64,000 nt of DNA from Parabacteroides gordonii MS-1 = DSM 23371 (GCF_000969825.1 NZ_KQ033919.1:2035088-2099087); one strand, 5' to 3'. Positions 36,360 through 46,067 are shown, counted from the stretch's first letter. Translations and numbers: made by a program. Notes: a model not told the origin generated them from the letters alone.

Positions 36360-37757
36360 ATGAAAAAGTTTTCCAAGAAACAATGGATCAAGTTCGGCAT
36401 CGCAGCCGTATTGTATATACTCTTTTCAATCTGGATGCAGAACCTTTGGCTGCTGCTGGGATTGATCGTACTGGTGGATATTTTCCTGACGCATTATATT
36501 CCCTGGGGAGCATGGAAACGGTCGAAGAATCCTGCCGTACGCAATGCGTTGGAATGGGTGGACGATATCCTGTTCGCTCTGATCGCAGTTTATTTTATCA
36601 ATCTGTTCGTTTTCCAGAACTACCAGATACCGAGTTCTTCGCTTGAGAAGTCGTTGCTTGTAGGCGATTATTTGTTTGTAAGCAAACTGAGCTACGGGCC
36701 GCGCGTGCCGAATACGCCGCTGTCTTTCCCGTTGGTACAGAATACACTGCCGTTCTTCAACTGCAAATCGTATCTGGATTGGCCGGAATGGGGCTACAAG
36801 CGTGTGAAAGGCTTCGGCCATGTGAAACGCAACGATATCGTGGTGTTCAACTTCCCTGCCGGCGACACGGTTGCCCTGAAACAGCAGAATCCAAGCTACG
36901 ACGAGCTGGTGGCTATGTACGGCCGCGACCGTATCTGGATGGATAAAAACACTTTCGGAGATGTGATCTACCGTCCGGTAGACAAACGCGAAAACTATGT
37001 AAAACGTTGTATCGGTATGCCGGGCGATACCATCGAGTTGCGTAACAACCAGGTTTATATCGACGGGAAAGCCGCTAAAAATCCGGAAAACATACAATTC
37101 AACTACTACGTGGAAACAGACGGTTCACCGATCACGGAAGAACAGTTCCGCCTGATGGACGTAAGCAAGGACGACCGGATGTTGGCATCCAACAACGGAT
37201 ATTATCAGGATGCGATGTCTTTCTTAGGCTTCAAACCAATCGCTCCCGGCCAGTTCAACCCGATCTACAGGATGCCTCTGACACCGAAGGCACTCGCCAT
37301 CGCAGAGAAGTTGCCTTCCGTAAAGAAGATCGTTATCGAACCGGATGCTTTAGGGGGGCCTACTTATCCTGCCTGGTATGAAACAGGTTGGACACGCGAT
37401 AACTTCGGCCCGTTATGGATTCCGAAGAAAGGTGCTACAATTCCTCTGAACGAACGCAACATCGCCTTATATGGCCGTTGCATCAAGAATTACGAAAACA
37501 ATACGTTGGAAGAAAAAGACGGGCAGTATTATATCAACGGTAAACCGGAAACAAGCTATACCTTCAAATACGACTATTACTGGATGATGGGCGACAACCG
37601 CCACAACAGTGCCGACAGCCGTTCATGGGGATTTGTTCCGGAAGATCACATCGTAGGTAAACCGATCCTGATCTGGCTATCGCTGGATAAAGACCGCAGC
37701 CTGTTTGACGGTGGTATCCGCTGGAACCGCCTGTTCAGGATGGTGCATCCGGATTAA
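36360..37757 (+). CDS. lepB: Signal peptidase I
   Basis: This membrane protease cuts signal peptides from exported proteins. The 465-residue form has N-terminal TM segments (about 13-45 and 70-86). The catalytic Ser is S94 (IPSSSLEKSLLVGD) and the general-base Lys is K215 (ENYVKRCIGMPGDTIE). A large insertion typical of Bacteroidetes follows, then the closing box GDNRHNSADSRSWGFV. It starts 18 bp after dapB and is followed 6 bp later by a second, altered copy. Confidence 0.94.
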   Translation: MKKFSKKQWIKFGIAAVLYILFSIWMQNLWLLLGLIVLVDIFLTHYIPWGAWKRSKNPAVRNALEWVDDILFALIAVYFINLFVFQNYQIPSSSLEKSLLVGDYLFVSKLSYGPRVPNTPLSFPLVQNTLPFFNCKSYLDWPEWGYKRVKGFGHVKRNDIVVFNFPAGDTVALKQQNPSYDELVAMYGRDRIWMDKNTFGDVIYRPVDKRENYVKRCIGMPGDTIELRNNQVYIDGKAAKNPENIQFNYYVETDGSPITEEQFRLMDVSKDDRMLASNNGYYQDAMSFLGFKPIAPGQFNPIYRMPLTPKALAIAEKLPSVKKIVIEPDALGGPTYPAWYETGWTRDNFGPLWIPKKGATIPLNERNIALYGRCIKNYENNTLEEKDGQYYINGKPETSYTFKYDYYWMMGDNRHNSADSRSWGFVPEDHIVGKPILIWLSLDKDRSLFDGGIRWNRLFRMVHPD

Positions 37758-37763
37758 TAAAAT

Positions 37764-38621
37764 ATGGCAAAACGTTCCTTTATATCTGTAACGAGATGGC
37801 TGGCAACTATTGTGTTGCTGGCGGGGATCGTAATGGCAGTCCGGTACTTTTGTATGGAATCTTTCCACGTCTCCACCGACTCGATGGAAGTGGCCTTGCA
37901 TAAAGGGGATTATATCCTGGTCAATAAACTGCCCCTGAAAGATAATCCGGGGCGCAACCGGGTAGTGCTCTTCACCAGTCCGCTGCTGAAAGACACCGTA
38001 TCGAATCCTTTATTCCTCAGCCGATGTATCGGTATGCCGGGCGATACCATCCGGATCAGTAACGACGGATACCGGGTAAACGGCAAACTGATACCGCATT
38101 CTCCCCGGTCGCTCAGTACTTATATCGTGACACAGGATGCGCTGGACGAGGTGTTGAGTACCCAGAAGAAACTTAACATCCCGCTCAGGAACCTGAAAGA
38201 GGAACCGTTCGGTATTTCCATCAGCCTGACATCTTTCGAAGAATATCAACTCCGTGAAGAATTGTCGGAAGAGGCCAATATCCGTTTCCTTAAAAACCCG
38301 ATGGAGAGCTATGAACTGATCGTTCCCCAAAAAGGAAGAGCCTACCGGCTGGATGCCGCTGCCCTCACTGCTTGTCGTGAAGCGATCCAGACGGAAGCCG
38401 GAGACAAAGCCGTTTTCCGCGATGGCAAACTGTTCCTCGACGGACGCGAAGCCGCTTTCTTCTTTTTCGATCAGGATTATTACTGGATGCTTTCGGACAA
38501 TGCCAATGAAGCGGTCGATTCACGCCACCTCGGATTTATCCCCCGCAACCATATCATAGGAAACGCCTGGCTCTGCTGGTACAGCAAAGAGCGGCAACGA
38601 ATTTTAAAACCCGTAAACTAA
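37764..38621 (+). CDS. Signal peptidase I paralogue lacking the catalytic Lys
   Basis: This 285-residue protein is a clear S26-family homologue with one N-terminal TM segment. The Ser motif is kept: S40 in VSTDSMEVALHKGDY. But the block that holds the Lys general base reads PLFLSRCIGMPGD, with S86 where lepB has K215. The closing box is also altered (SDNANEAVDSRHLGF). It follows lepB by 6 bp. It may be inactive, act as a partner of LepB, or use a different base. It is smaller than lepB and lacks the big insertion. Confidence 0.85.
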   Translation: MAKRSFISVTRWLATIVLLAGIVMAVRYFCMESFHVSTDSMEVALHKGDYILVNKLPLKDNPGRNRVVLFTSPLLKDTVSNPLFLSRCIGMPGDTIRISNDGYRVNGKLIPHSPRSLSTYIVTQDALDEVLSTQKKLNIPLRNLKEEPFGISISLTSFEEYQLREELSEEANIRFLKNPMESYELIVPQKGRAYRLDAAALTACREAIQTEAGDKAVFRDGKLFLDGREAAFFFFDQDYYWMLSDNANEAVDSRHLGFIPRNHIIGNAWLCWYSKERQRILKPVN

Positions 38622-38623
38622 AC

Positions 38624-39253
38624 ATGCAACCCGTATATATTTCATCGGCTTATCTGGGCCCGGTACAACAATATTGTAAACTTTTCCAATTCAAAGAAGT
38701 ACGGATAGAGACGGCAGAAAACTATCTGAAGCAGACCTACCGTAACCGTTGTACGATCGCAGCCGCCAACGGCCCGTTATCTTTGTCCGTACCGATCGTC
38801 AAGCCCGATACCCTGAAATGCCTGACGAAAGATATCCGTATCTCCGACCACGGCAACTGGCGCCACCTACACTGGAATGCGTTGGTTTCAGCCTATAATA
38901 TGAGCCCGTTCTTTGAATATTACGAGGACGATTTTGCCCCGTTCTATGAGAAGAAGTTCGAATACCTGTTCGACTTCAATGAGGAATTAAGAATATTGGT
39001 TTGCCGTCTGCTGGATCTGCCGGCGGAAGTCACATATACCGAGGAGTATCATCCGGAAGTACCGAACGATTTCCGCGAGATCATCCGTCCAAAGCACGAA
39101 GGGGAAGATCCCGCCTTTATCCCGCAACCCTATTACCAGGTATTCCGGGATAAATTCGGATTCCTCCCCAACTTAAGTATCGTAGACTTACTTTTCAATA
39201 TGGGGCCGGAAGGGATTCTGGTCTTACGCGATTCTATTCACCGGCTCCCTTGA
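38624..39253 (+). CDS. WbqC family protein
   Basis: This 209-residue protein matches the WbqC-like family, found near polysaccharide and envelope genes; its activity is not known. Features are the N-terminal [37 protein letters not shown] and a conserved [16 protein letters not shown] stretch. It begins 2 bp after the signal-peptidase paralogue, so it is part of that operon. Its end overlaps convergent phnW by 20 bp. Confidence 0.85.
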   Translation: MQPVYISSAYLGPVQQYCKLFQFKEVRIETAENYLKQTYRNRCTIAAANGPLSLSVPIVKPDTLKCLTKDIRISDHGNWRHLHWNALVSAYNMSPFFEYYEDDFAPFYEKKFEYLFDFNEELRILVCRLLDLPAEVTYTEEYHPEVPNDFREIIRPKHEGEDPAFIPQPYYQVFRDKFGFLPNLSIVDLLFNMGPEGILVLRDSIHRLP

Positions 39254-40346
39254 TCAAATCAGGCGACAGGCCGGCAATATTTTCCAACAGCTTTTCCATG
39301 TCTTTAGGAAAAACATCCCCGATATTACCGATACGGAAGGTGTCGGCATCCGAGATCTTACCCGGATAGATCACAAATCCTTTCTGCTTCAGTGCCTCGT
39401 AGAATGCGACAAAGTTGAAATCGGCGGAAGGGTACAGGAAAGAGGTGATGATCGGGCCTTGCGATGCGTCAGGAAGCAGCGTCTTAAACCCGAGGGCACG
39501 CATACCGTCAACCAGCGTACGATGATTTTGTTTGTAACGCTCGTAGCGGGCGGCAATACCTCCTTCTTCGTTCAGCTCCTTCATGGCCTGGAAGAAAGCG
39601 CGGACAACATGCGTCGGAGAGGTAAAGCGCCATTTGCCTCCGCCCTTCTCCATCGTTTCCCACTGGGCATAGATATCGAGCGAGAGTGAACGGGCTATCC
39701 CTTTGCAGGCCATCAGTTTCTCTCTCTTTGCAATGATGAAACCGAAGCCGGGAACGCCCTGGATACATTTGTTGGCACTGCTCACCAGAAAGTCGATACC
39801 AAGCGCTTTCATGTCGATAGGCACACCGCCGAAGCTGCTCATCGCATCCACGATAAAGGTGATATCACGGCCACGGATCACGTCGGCCACTTCTTCGATG
39901 GAGTTCAGCAGTCCGGTAGTCGTTTCACTATGCACCATAGAAAGATGAGTGATACCGGGATTGGCTTCCAGTGCACGGCGGGCCACTTCACCGGTGATCA
40001 GTTCCGTTTCATGGAGCGACACCAGGACATGGTCAATATGATAATAACGGGCTATCTCGGCCATACGTTCACCGTACGCACCGTTGGCGAGGATAAGCAG
40101 TTTATCGGAAGACTTTACGGTTGCGCCGATAGTTGCTTCCACACAGTAAGTACCGCTGCCTTGCAACAAGACAGTCGTATATTCGTCTTCGCTGAGTCCG
40201 GAAATGGCCAGCAGGCCTTTGCGGATCGGGGTCACGATACCTTCGTTATAATCTTTATCCCAGGTACACCAATCCTGGAGCATGGCTTCGCGTACTGTCT
40301 GTGAAGTACTTAAGGGGCCGGGAGTAAGCAACAGATAATTTCTCAT
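39234..40346 (-). CDS. phnW: 2-aminoethylphosphonate-pyruvate transaminase
   Basis: PhnW moves the amino group of 2-aminoethylphosphonate (AEP) to pyruvate, giving phosphonoacetaldehyde and alanine. The 370-residue PLP enzyme has the start [18 protein letters not shown], the Asp-containing [11 protein letters not shown] and the PLP-Lys in [14 protein letters not shown]. It is the last gene of the AEP operon (transporter, phnX, phnW) and overlaps wbqC at its 3' end. Confidence 0.95.
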   Translation of the reverse strand: MRNYLLLTPGPLSTSQTVREAMLQDWCTWDKDYNEGIVTPIRKGLLAISGLSEDEYTTVLLQGSGTYCVEATIGATVKSSDKLLILANGAYGERMAEIARYYHIDHVLVSLHETELITGEVARRALEANPGITHLSMVHSETTTGLLNSIEEVADVIRGRDITFIVDAMSSFGGVPIDMKALGIDFLVSSANKCIQGVPGFGFIIAKREKLMACKGIARSLSLDIYAQWETMEKGGGKWRFTSPTHVVRAFFQAMKELNEEGGIAARYERYKQNHRTLVDGMRALGFKTLLPDASQGPIITSFLYPSADFNFVAFYEALKQKGFVIYPGKISDADTFRIGNIGDVFPKDMEKLLENIAGLSPDLIKGAGE

Positions 40347-40391
40347 TTGGATGGATATGTTATGTTTTTGTCTTATTCTTAATTAATGATC

Positions 40392-41174
40392 TTAACGGTT
40401 GATCTTTTCGATACAAGCCGGAAGTTCGGTGATATTGTCGAGTACGAAATGTGCTCCGGCCACCATCATACGTTCGCGGACTTCCTGCTTCAGGGCAGCC
40501 AGCTCATCGGGTGTACGGCGGTTGTATTCTTCTTCCGTAATGCCCATTTCATTACTACCGGTGATGATGCCGATACTCCATACTTTAGCGTTAACACCTT
40601 CCTTGATATCGGCAATCGTATCGCCCACCTTCACGACGTTATCGACAGAAGGGATAGCGAGGTCGATCATATTCTTATAGATCATATAAGGAGCAGGACG
40701 TCCGGCAGGCAAGTTATCCGGAGTAACCAGATTGTCTACGACATAGCCTTTAGCTGCGGCACCGGGGCGCACAACATCCATCATGGCCTGTGTATAGCCT
40801 GTAGTCGAGCCGATCTTGATACCGCTTTCGCGCAATTCCTTTATCGTATCCAGTACGCCGGGGATCGGGGTGGTGAAGTTGCTTAATGAAGCGAACAGGT
40901 GCTTTTCGAAGCTCACGTACATTTCGTTTACATCTTCCATATTCCAGTCACGACCATAACGTGCACGGAATTTTTCGTTCACCTCCGGCATGTTGAGGAT
41001 GGCTTTGATATGGTCGATCTTGAGCAGTCCCATCGGCTCACGTGCCTGACGGTAGGTAATATCTATTCCCTTTTCTTCAGAGAACACTTTCAGGAAAGCA
41101 TTCAGCGGAGCGAAACAACCGAAATCGACAGCCGTTCCGGCCCAGTCCATAATAACACACGAAATCTTCTTCAT
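40392..41174 (-). CDS. phnX: Phosphonoacetaldehyde hydrolase
   Basis: PhnX breaks the C-P bond of phosphonoacetaldehyde, giving acetaldehyde and phosphate. The 260-residue HAD enzyme shows the nucleophile block VIMDWAGTAVDFG, the cap with a Lys for the Schiff base (FLKVFSEEKG / MGLLKIDHI region), GSTTGYTQAMM and KVGDTIADIKEG. With phnW it forms the complete AEP pathway. The two genes are 46 bp apart on the same strand. Confidence 0.95.
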   Translation of the reverse strand: MKKISCVIMDWAGTAVDFGCFAPLNAFLKVFSEEKGIDITYRQAREPMGLLKIDHIKAILNMPEVNEKFRARYGRDWNMEDVNEMYVSFEKHLFASLSNFTTPIPGVLDTIKELRESGIKIGSTTGYTQAMMDVVRPGAAAKGYVVDNLVTPDNLPAGRPAPYMIYKNMIDLAIPSVDNVVKVGDTIADIKEGVNAKVWSIGIITGSNEMGITEEEYNRRTPDELAALKQEVRERMMVAGAHFVLDNITELPACIEKINR

Positions 41175-41214
41175 AACTAACTTATATATTTATATTATTA
41201 TACTAGTTTATCTG

Positions 41215-42561
41215 TCAGGCAACAGTGATGGCATTCTGCGGAGTGGCTTCGATCGTCTCTTCACGGGGGGCTGTCACACCTGTTTCCTTCCGGAAACGCT
41301 GGTGCAAATATACGAAGGAACAAACGAAAGTGACACAGCAAAAGATACCTACATATCCGGCAAACTGGTTATAAAATACCGCCCAGTCGATATCCGGGTT
41401 ACAGAATTCTTTCAGAACAAGCACCAGCACTGTCCCGGTATATCCTAGGAAGTCGGTCGTTACGATAAAGAAACCGACGTTACCGCGAATCCTGAAACAA
41501 GCGATGAAACGGTCGAAAAAGATCGTTTGGAAGGTCAAGTAAGCAATATACAGGCACAGGCTCTGGATAAACAGCCATATAACAGGTGAAAGGCGGAGTT
41601 GCTGCTGTCCGAAAGAGACGACCGACATAACGATCATCCCCGCGATGATCAACCCGAATAAAACGGAAAGGGCTTTCAGATTATCCTTTACCAGTACCAT
41701 CAATCCGAATATGCCGAGGATGATCAATGTAACTACACTGTCGATCTGGGCAAAGAGCCAGGGCGAATAGGCAGATACATCGATAATATTCACCAGAAAA
41801 TCTTCTTTTATATCACGCAAAACGACAATTGCAATATTAGCAATGAATAGCATACTCAGGAAAGGCATAAAGCTTTTGAAGAGTTCCCAGCGCTGCTTGC
41901 CATTCAGCGTTTCGCGTTCCGACTTCATGGCGATATCTTCTTTGTTCGGCTCTGGCAGTTTGTTCAACGCCCAACCGAGCAACAAGAGAAGAGGGAGAGC
42001 CACAGCCCCGATCAATGCCGGCATCCAGAACTCGCTGACATGAAGATGGTTCATTACATACAGTCCGACAGACTTGGCTGTACCTGAACTGATCACCATA
42101 CTGACACCCAGTAGACTTGCCAGGATATCAGTCACCCGCCGTCCTTCGATAAAGCTGAAGATCACTCCCCACATACAGCCCAGCGACAAACCATTCAGGA
42201 ACATGGCCGCCACATTGAATGGAGTGGAAAGCAACCCGAACAGGATCAGCGAAGCCTCAGCCAGCAATACGGAAGTCAGGATAAACTTAAACCGCTCTTC
42301 CGACTGCAGTTCGGATATAAGTTTAATACCGATAAATTTGGAAACTACATATCCTAGGATCTGTGAGATCGTTACCACCACCTTATAATCCATATCGAAG
42401 AATTCTGCATTCTCGAAAGAAGCAGCGGTAAAAGGTTTACGGAGTGCATAAACCAAAGAATAGGATAATAGAGCGGCGCCTCCGGCCCATAGGATGAAGA
42501 GAAAGTCGGAAAGACGCTTCCGGGTTGTTTCGTTTATCTGCAAAAAGTTATTCATATTCAT
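41215..42561 (-). CDS. DUF5690 membrane transporter, likely for AEP
   Basis: The 448-residue protein has about 12 membrane segments in an MFS-like pattern and matches the DUF5690 family of Bacteroidetes. Early features are YSLVYALRKPFTAASF and FIEGRRVTDILASLLGVS. Its place as first gene before phnX and phnW strongly suggests it imports AEP or a related phosphonate. The substrate is inferred from context only. Start: ATG 42561 (a second ATG two codons on is possible). Confidence 0.85.
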   Translation of the reverse strand: MNMNNFLQINETTRKRLSDFLFILWAGGAALLSYSLVYALRKPFTAASFENAEFFDMDYKVVVTISQILGYVVSKFIGIKLISELQSEERFKFILTSVLLAEASLILFGLLSTPFNVAAMFLNGLSLGCMWGVIFSFIEGRRVTDILASLLGVSMVISSGTAKSVGLYVMNHLHVSEFWMPALIGAVALPLLLLLGWALNKLPEPNKEDIAMKSERETLNGKQRWELFKSFMPFLSMLFIANIAIVVLRDIKEDFLVNIIDVSAYSPWLFAQIDSVVTLIILGIFGLMVLVKDNLKALSVLFGLIIAGMIVMSVVSFGQQQLRLSPVIWLFIQSLCLYIAYLTFQTIFFDRFIACFRIRGNVGFFIVTTDFLGYTGTVLVLVLKEFCNPDIDWAVFYNQFAGYVGIFCCVTFVCSFVYLHQRFRKETGVTAPREETIEATPQNAITVA

Positions 42562-42583
42562 GCTGTCGTTTTGTTTCCGGCAG

Positions 42584-42591
42584 CAAAAGTA
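42584..42591 (-). promoter_or_regulatory. AEP operon -7 box
   Basis: On the minus strand this reads TACTTTTG, matching TAnnTTTG. It lies 23 bp before the transporter ATG. No -33 TTTG is seen. Confidence 0.5.
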
Positions 42592-42681
42592 TTCCAGCGA
42601 TATTACAGGAATATTACTGAACGCATGAATCTATATTATTAATATATAATGCATTATCAATAAATTATAAAGAAATATTTA

Positions 42682-42727
42682 TGTAACATTCATGTAACCG
42701 GAATGCAATATCACGGCGGTTATTTTG
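42682..42727 (+). promoter_or_regulatory. Pho box and promoter of the unknown HTH-like gene
   Basis: TGTAACA (42682) and TGTAACC (42693) are 7-bp direct repeats at 11-bp spacing, the layout of a PhoB box. After exactly 20 bp comes TTATTTTG (42720-42727) as a -7-like box. The ATG follows at 42753. The same layout stands before the PiT gene. The box might also act on the divergent AEP operon. Confidence 0.7.
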
Positions 42728-42752
42728 CATAATAATTACAAACAACAAACGC

Positions 42753-43634
42753 ATGACAAACAACTTCCAGGAGTTTTATAAACGCATCGGTTATTTGCGT
42801 AGCAGTGGGGTAAAAATGAAGGAAATAGCCGACTGGATCAGCATTGCCCCGAGTGTTCTTTCTTCACTTTATACAACCGTATTGCCCGATTATTTCGAAT
42901 CGATTAAGACCAATCATCCCGACGAGGCGCTCGACCACGCATTGGCACAAGTGAACAACGTTTCCAAAAGACGGTTACTGGCCGATATGGAGAAAATGCT
43001 TACCCGGCTGGAAGAACTCGAACCGTCGCAGCAACCCGGCAGGAAAGAAAACCCTTTTATGGAACTGCTAACGGAAGAAATGCAACTGACTACCGGCAAG
43101 GTATCGAGTATCTGCGGATTATATACCAGCTACAGCCTCTCCTCTTCGTCCGATTGTCTGAAAATGGAGCCGTTTATCATCGCTTTATCCGAAAACAACG
43201 ACCATGTCCGTATCGGCCGGCTGAATGCCTACGGGGAAGCTCAATGGGGCATTGGCGTCAGCGGAGATCCCCAAAACTTCTACTGCATGTTCAGCGAAAG
43301 CCAGACTTCGCAGTTCATCCCCGTCACGCTATACTTGCAAATACCGTTCTTCAACCAGCCCAGGCAATTAAGAGGTTTATATATGGGACTGGATTACAAC
43401 CGTAATCCGGTTGCCCGGCGAATCGTCCTGATAAAGGAATCCGAAAGCACTTCCACCGACGACTTCCTGGCGATGAAAAGCGGCCTGGTCGCCAAAGAAG
43501 ATTTCACACCCGAACAGCAGGTTTATTACGACTACACCTGCCAGACCGGCGACTATATAAAAATGTGTACCGTGCCTTCCCTCCGCATGGACGAAAGCGA
43601 CCTTATAAAAGAAAAGAAGATGCTGGCACTGTAA
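42753..43634 (+). CDS. Unknown HTH-like protein under a Pho box
   Basis: I do not recognise this 293-residue protein. The N-terminus, FYKRIGYLRSSGVKMKEIAD followed by WISIAPSVLSSLY, reads like an XRE-type HTH. Residues 60-105 look helical with basic patches. The second half is beta-rich with ENNDHVRIGRLNAYGEAQWG. There is no signal peptide. It is divergent from the AEP operon and sits under a Pho box. It could be a regulator of phosphonate or phosphate uptake, but this rests on context. Confidence 0.65.
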   Translation: MTNNFQEFYKRIGYLRSSGVKMKEIADWISIAPSVLSSLYTTVLPDYFESIKTNHPDEALDHALAQVNNVSKRRLLADMEKMLTRLEELEPSQQPGRKENPFMELLTEEMQLTTGKVSSICGLYTSYSLSSSSDCLKMEPFIIALSENNDHVRIGRLNAYGEAQWGIGVSGDPQNFYCMFSESQTSQFIPVTLYLQIPFFNQPRQLRGLYMGLDYNRNPVARRIVLIKESESTSTDDFLAMKSGLVAKEDFTPEQQVYYDYTCQTGDYIKMCTVPSLRMDESDLIKEKKMLAL

Positions 43635-43783
43635 GCAACAGGCTGGAGAAAATTCAGAAAACCTGTTGCAAGGGTCACAACAGGCTGGAACAAATGCAGC
43701 AAGCCTGTTGCAATACCTGCAACTACCCGGCGGAACTTCCGCGAGCCTGTTGCATTAGTGTAACGATTCGGCGGAATTCCCGC
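43635..43783. repeat. Array of alternating dyads, 21-bp period
   Basis: Between two convergent genes, inverted pairs such as CAACAGGCT (43678)/AGCCTGTTG (43702) repeat every 42 bp. Examples start at 43636, 43678 and 43720. Dyad centres fall near 652, 673, 694, 715, 736, 757 and 777 (add 43000), so the true step is 21 bp. The last two units have GCGGAA/TTCCGC-type cores. Confidence 0.75.
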
Positions 43784-43787
43784 GAGT

Positions 43788-46043
43788 TTATTCCTTCTGG
43801 AATTTTCGGCTCACCTTAACCAGGTTGGCAGTAAATGAAACCACATTCTGTGCTTCCTGTACCATATTCAGATAAACCATGCTGACTTTCGTACTGCCGC
43901 TTTGTCCCTGGATACGTTTCAACTCACCTTTCTTTAAGGCTGTAAGCTGACTCGTCAGTGTTACGGATTCGGCCACTACATCGTCCAGACGGTGGTAATC
44001 ATTCTTTTCAATCATAGAAGCACTGCGTTTGAGGTAGGCAATGATACTTTCCGTCATCTTGCCGAAATCGCCTTTCTGCACTTCACTCAGCGGGCTGAAG
44101 TTGTTATCGACATGCTCCTTGCTCGGTTCTGTGAGGCGGCGGATACTGAAGATGATCTCGCTGGCAAAATCATTTCCCTGGTAATAGTATAATCCTTTTT
44201 CTACGGCAATATCATGTTCCAGATGGGTAACGCCCAATGTTCCGACACGTTTTACCTGCTTCAGGTGAACCTTCTTCTCTTCCACCTCATTCAATACTTT
44301 ACGTAACTCACGGAGATTTTCATTCATAAAACCGTGAACCGACCTGTCGAGTGCGTCAGCGGCAAACAATAAGACAGAATTTAATTCCTCGCGGCTGTGT
44401 TCACGGAACAAAGAAAGCGCTTCGTGGCTGTCTGTCGTATCGCGCAGTTTAGCTACTGTTGTGTTGACTTCTTCTTTCAGGGCTTCTTTCTTCAGTTTTT
44501 TCTTGTAAGCCACCTGGCTGCGGATCAGCATATAAACTGCTAGTCCGACCATTGCCGCCATTGCCGCAATTCCTCCGAAATTAATAATGAGAGCTACCAG
44601 GAAGCAGATCGTGAATGCCGCACCGGCCGTAATAAACCATCCACCGATAACGGACAGTACGCCGGTAATACGGTAAACTGCACTTTCACGTCCCCAGGCA
44701 CGGTCTGCCAGCGAACTACCCATTGCGACCATGAATGCCACATAAGTAGTAGAGAGCGGCAACTTCAACGAAGTACCCAGTGCGATCAACAATCCCGAAA
44801 GCACCACGTTTACCGAGGCACGAACCAGGTCGAAGCTGGCTCTGTCTTCCAAAATGATTTCATCATTATTAAAACGGCTGTCGATCCAGTCTTTTACCCG
44901 GGGGGGAACTACACTGAGAAGAGTGCTCGATGCATTATTGCAGGTACGCACCAGCATACGTGCAACCGGCGAAGTTCCGAAACTCTCATTACCTTCCGAC
45001 TGACGGGCCAGGTCGAGCGAAGTCTTCACCACGCTGTGTGCCTTTTTGGAAGTGGCCAGCGCGATGACCATCACTAATCCCGAACCTGTCAGGAAATACC
45101 AGGGCGTTTGTGCCGGAGCGAGCAACGATCCCATCAGGAATGTATCCGTAGTGGTCGTTCCGCCCTGCGCCATCAGGTCTATATAAGAGGAATATCCAAC
45201 GAGGGGCACACCGATAAAGTTTACAAGGTCGTTACCGGCAAAGGCCAGCGCCAGGGCAAATGTACCCATCAGGACAATTACCTTAAAGACATTTACTTTC
45301 AGCCAGTGAAGCACCTGCATCAGGATGGTGAAAAAGATAAATGCTCCCCAAACGACTTTATCCGTATTACTATATATCAGAGTCTTCAGTTCGCCGTCCA
45401 TGAATGCACTTTCCTTCAACCCTTTTATCAACATAAAATAAAGGATTGAAGTGGCTGCAAGTCCACCGAACAAGGCTATAAAATATTTTGTGTGTTTCTT
45501 ATAATTAAAGGTGAAGATAAGACGCGACAAGTATTGCACGACCGTTCCGAAAAAGAAAGCGATTGCCACCGAAAGGAAGATCGCAAGGATTACGGTAAAG
45601 GCCTTATCCGTATTCAGCAGGTTTCCCAGTTGTAAAGCTCCGTCGGAATGGGCAATCTTAACCAATGCAATAGCTACCGTACCGCCTAACAATTCAAAGA
45701 CCAGAGAGACTGTAGTGGAAGTGGGCATCCCCAATGAGTTAAAAATATCCAGCAATACCACGTCCGTCAGCATAACGGCCAGCAGGATACACATGATCTC
45801 GGAGAAAAAGAAGTGTTGCGGCTGATAAATCCCGTGCCGGGCAATATCCATCATACCGTTTGACAAGGAAGCGCCGACAAATATACCTATCGCGGCGATG
45901 ACCATAATAACTTTGAAAGATGCGGCCCTCGAACCGATTGCAGAGTTTAGAAAGTTTACTGCGTCATTACTGACTCCCACCGACAGATCGAACACCGCCA
46001 GCACAAAGAGAAAAATTACGAGGAACAGATAAAATGTTTCCAT
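43788..46043 (-). CDS. PiT-family phosphate transporter with PhoU-like tail
   Basis: This is a low-affinity inorganic phosphate:cation symporter of the PiT family, 751 residues long. The family repeat is seen twice: GVSNDAVNFLNSAIGSRAAS and, in the second half, GTSLKLPLSTTYVAFMVAMG. The C-terminal 230 residues (from about 520) are soluble, helical and PhoU/DUF47-like, so transport and regulation are fused in one chain. A Pho box and -7 box stand upstream. Its 3' end runs into the dyad array that separates it from the HTH-like gene. Confidence 0.9.
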   Translation of the reverse strand: METFYLFLVIFLFVLAVFDLSVGVSNDAVNFLNSAIGSRAASFKVIMVIAAIGIFVGASLSNGMMDIARHGIYQPQHFFFSEIMCILLAVMLTDVVLLDIFNSLGMPTSTTVSLVFELLGGTVAIALVKIAHSDGALQLGNLLNTDKAFTVILAIFLSVAIAFFFGTVVQYLSRLIFTFNYKKHTKYFIALFGGLAATSILYFMLIKGLKESAFMDGELKTLIYSNTDKVVWGAFIFFTILMQVLHWLKVNVFKVIVLMGTFALALAFAGNDLVNFIGVPLVGYSSYIDLMAQGGTTTTDTFLMGSLLAPAQTPWYFLTGSGLVMVIALATSKKAHSVVKTSLDLARQSEGNESFGTSPVARMLVRTCNNASSTLLSVVPPRVKDWIDSRFNNDEIILEDRASFDLVRASVNVVLSGLLIALGTSLKLPLSTTYVAFMVAMGSSLADRAWGRESAVYRITGVLSVIGGWFITAGAAFTICFLVALIINFGGIAAMAAMVGLAVYMLIRSQVAYKKKLKKEALKEEVNTTVAKLRDTTDSHEALSLFREHSREELNSVLLFAADALDRSVHGFMNENLRELRKVLNEVEEKKVHLKQVKRVGTLGVTHLEHDIAVEKGLYYYQGNDFASEIIFSIRRLTEPSKEHVDNNFSPLSEVQKGDFGKMTESIIAYLKRSASMIEKNDYHRLDDVVAESVTLTSQLTALKKGELKRIQGQSGSTKVSMVYLNMVQEAQNVVSFTANLVKVSRKFQKE

Positions 46044-46067
46044 AATTGATTGTTACGTATTCGACTA

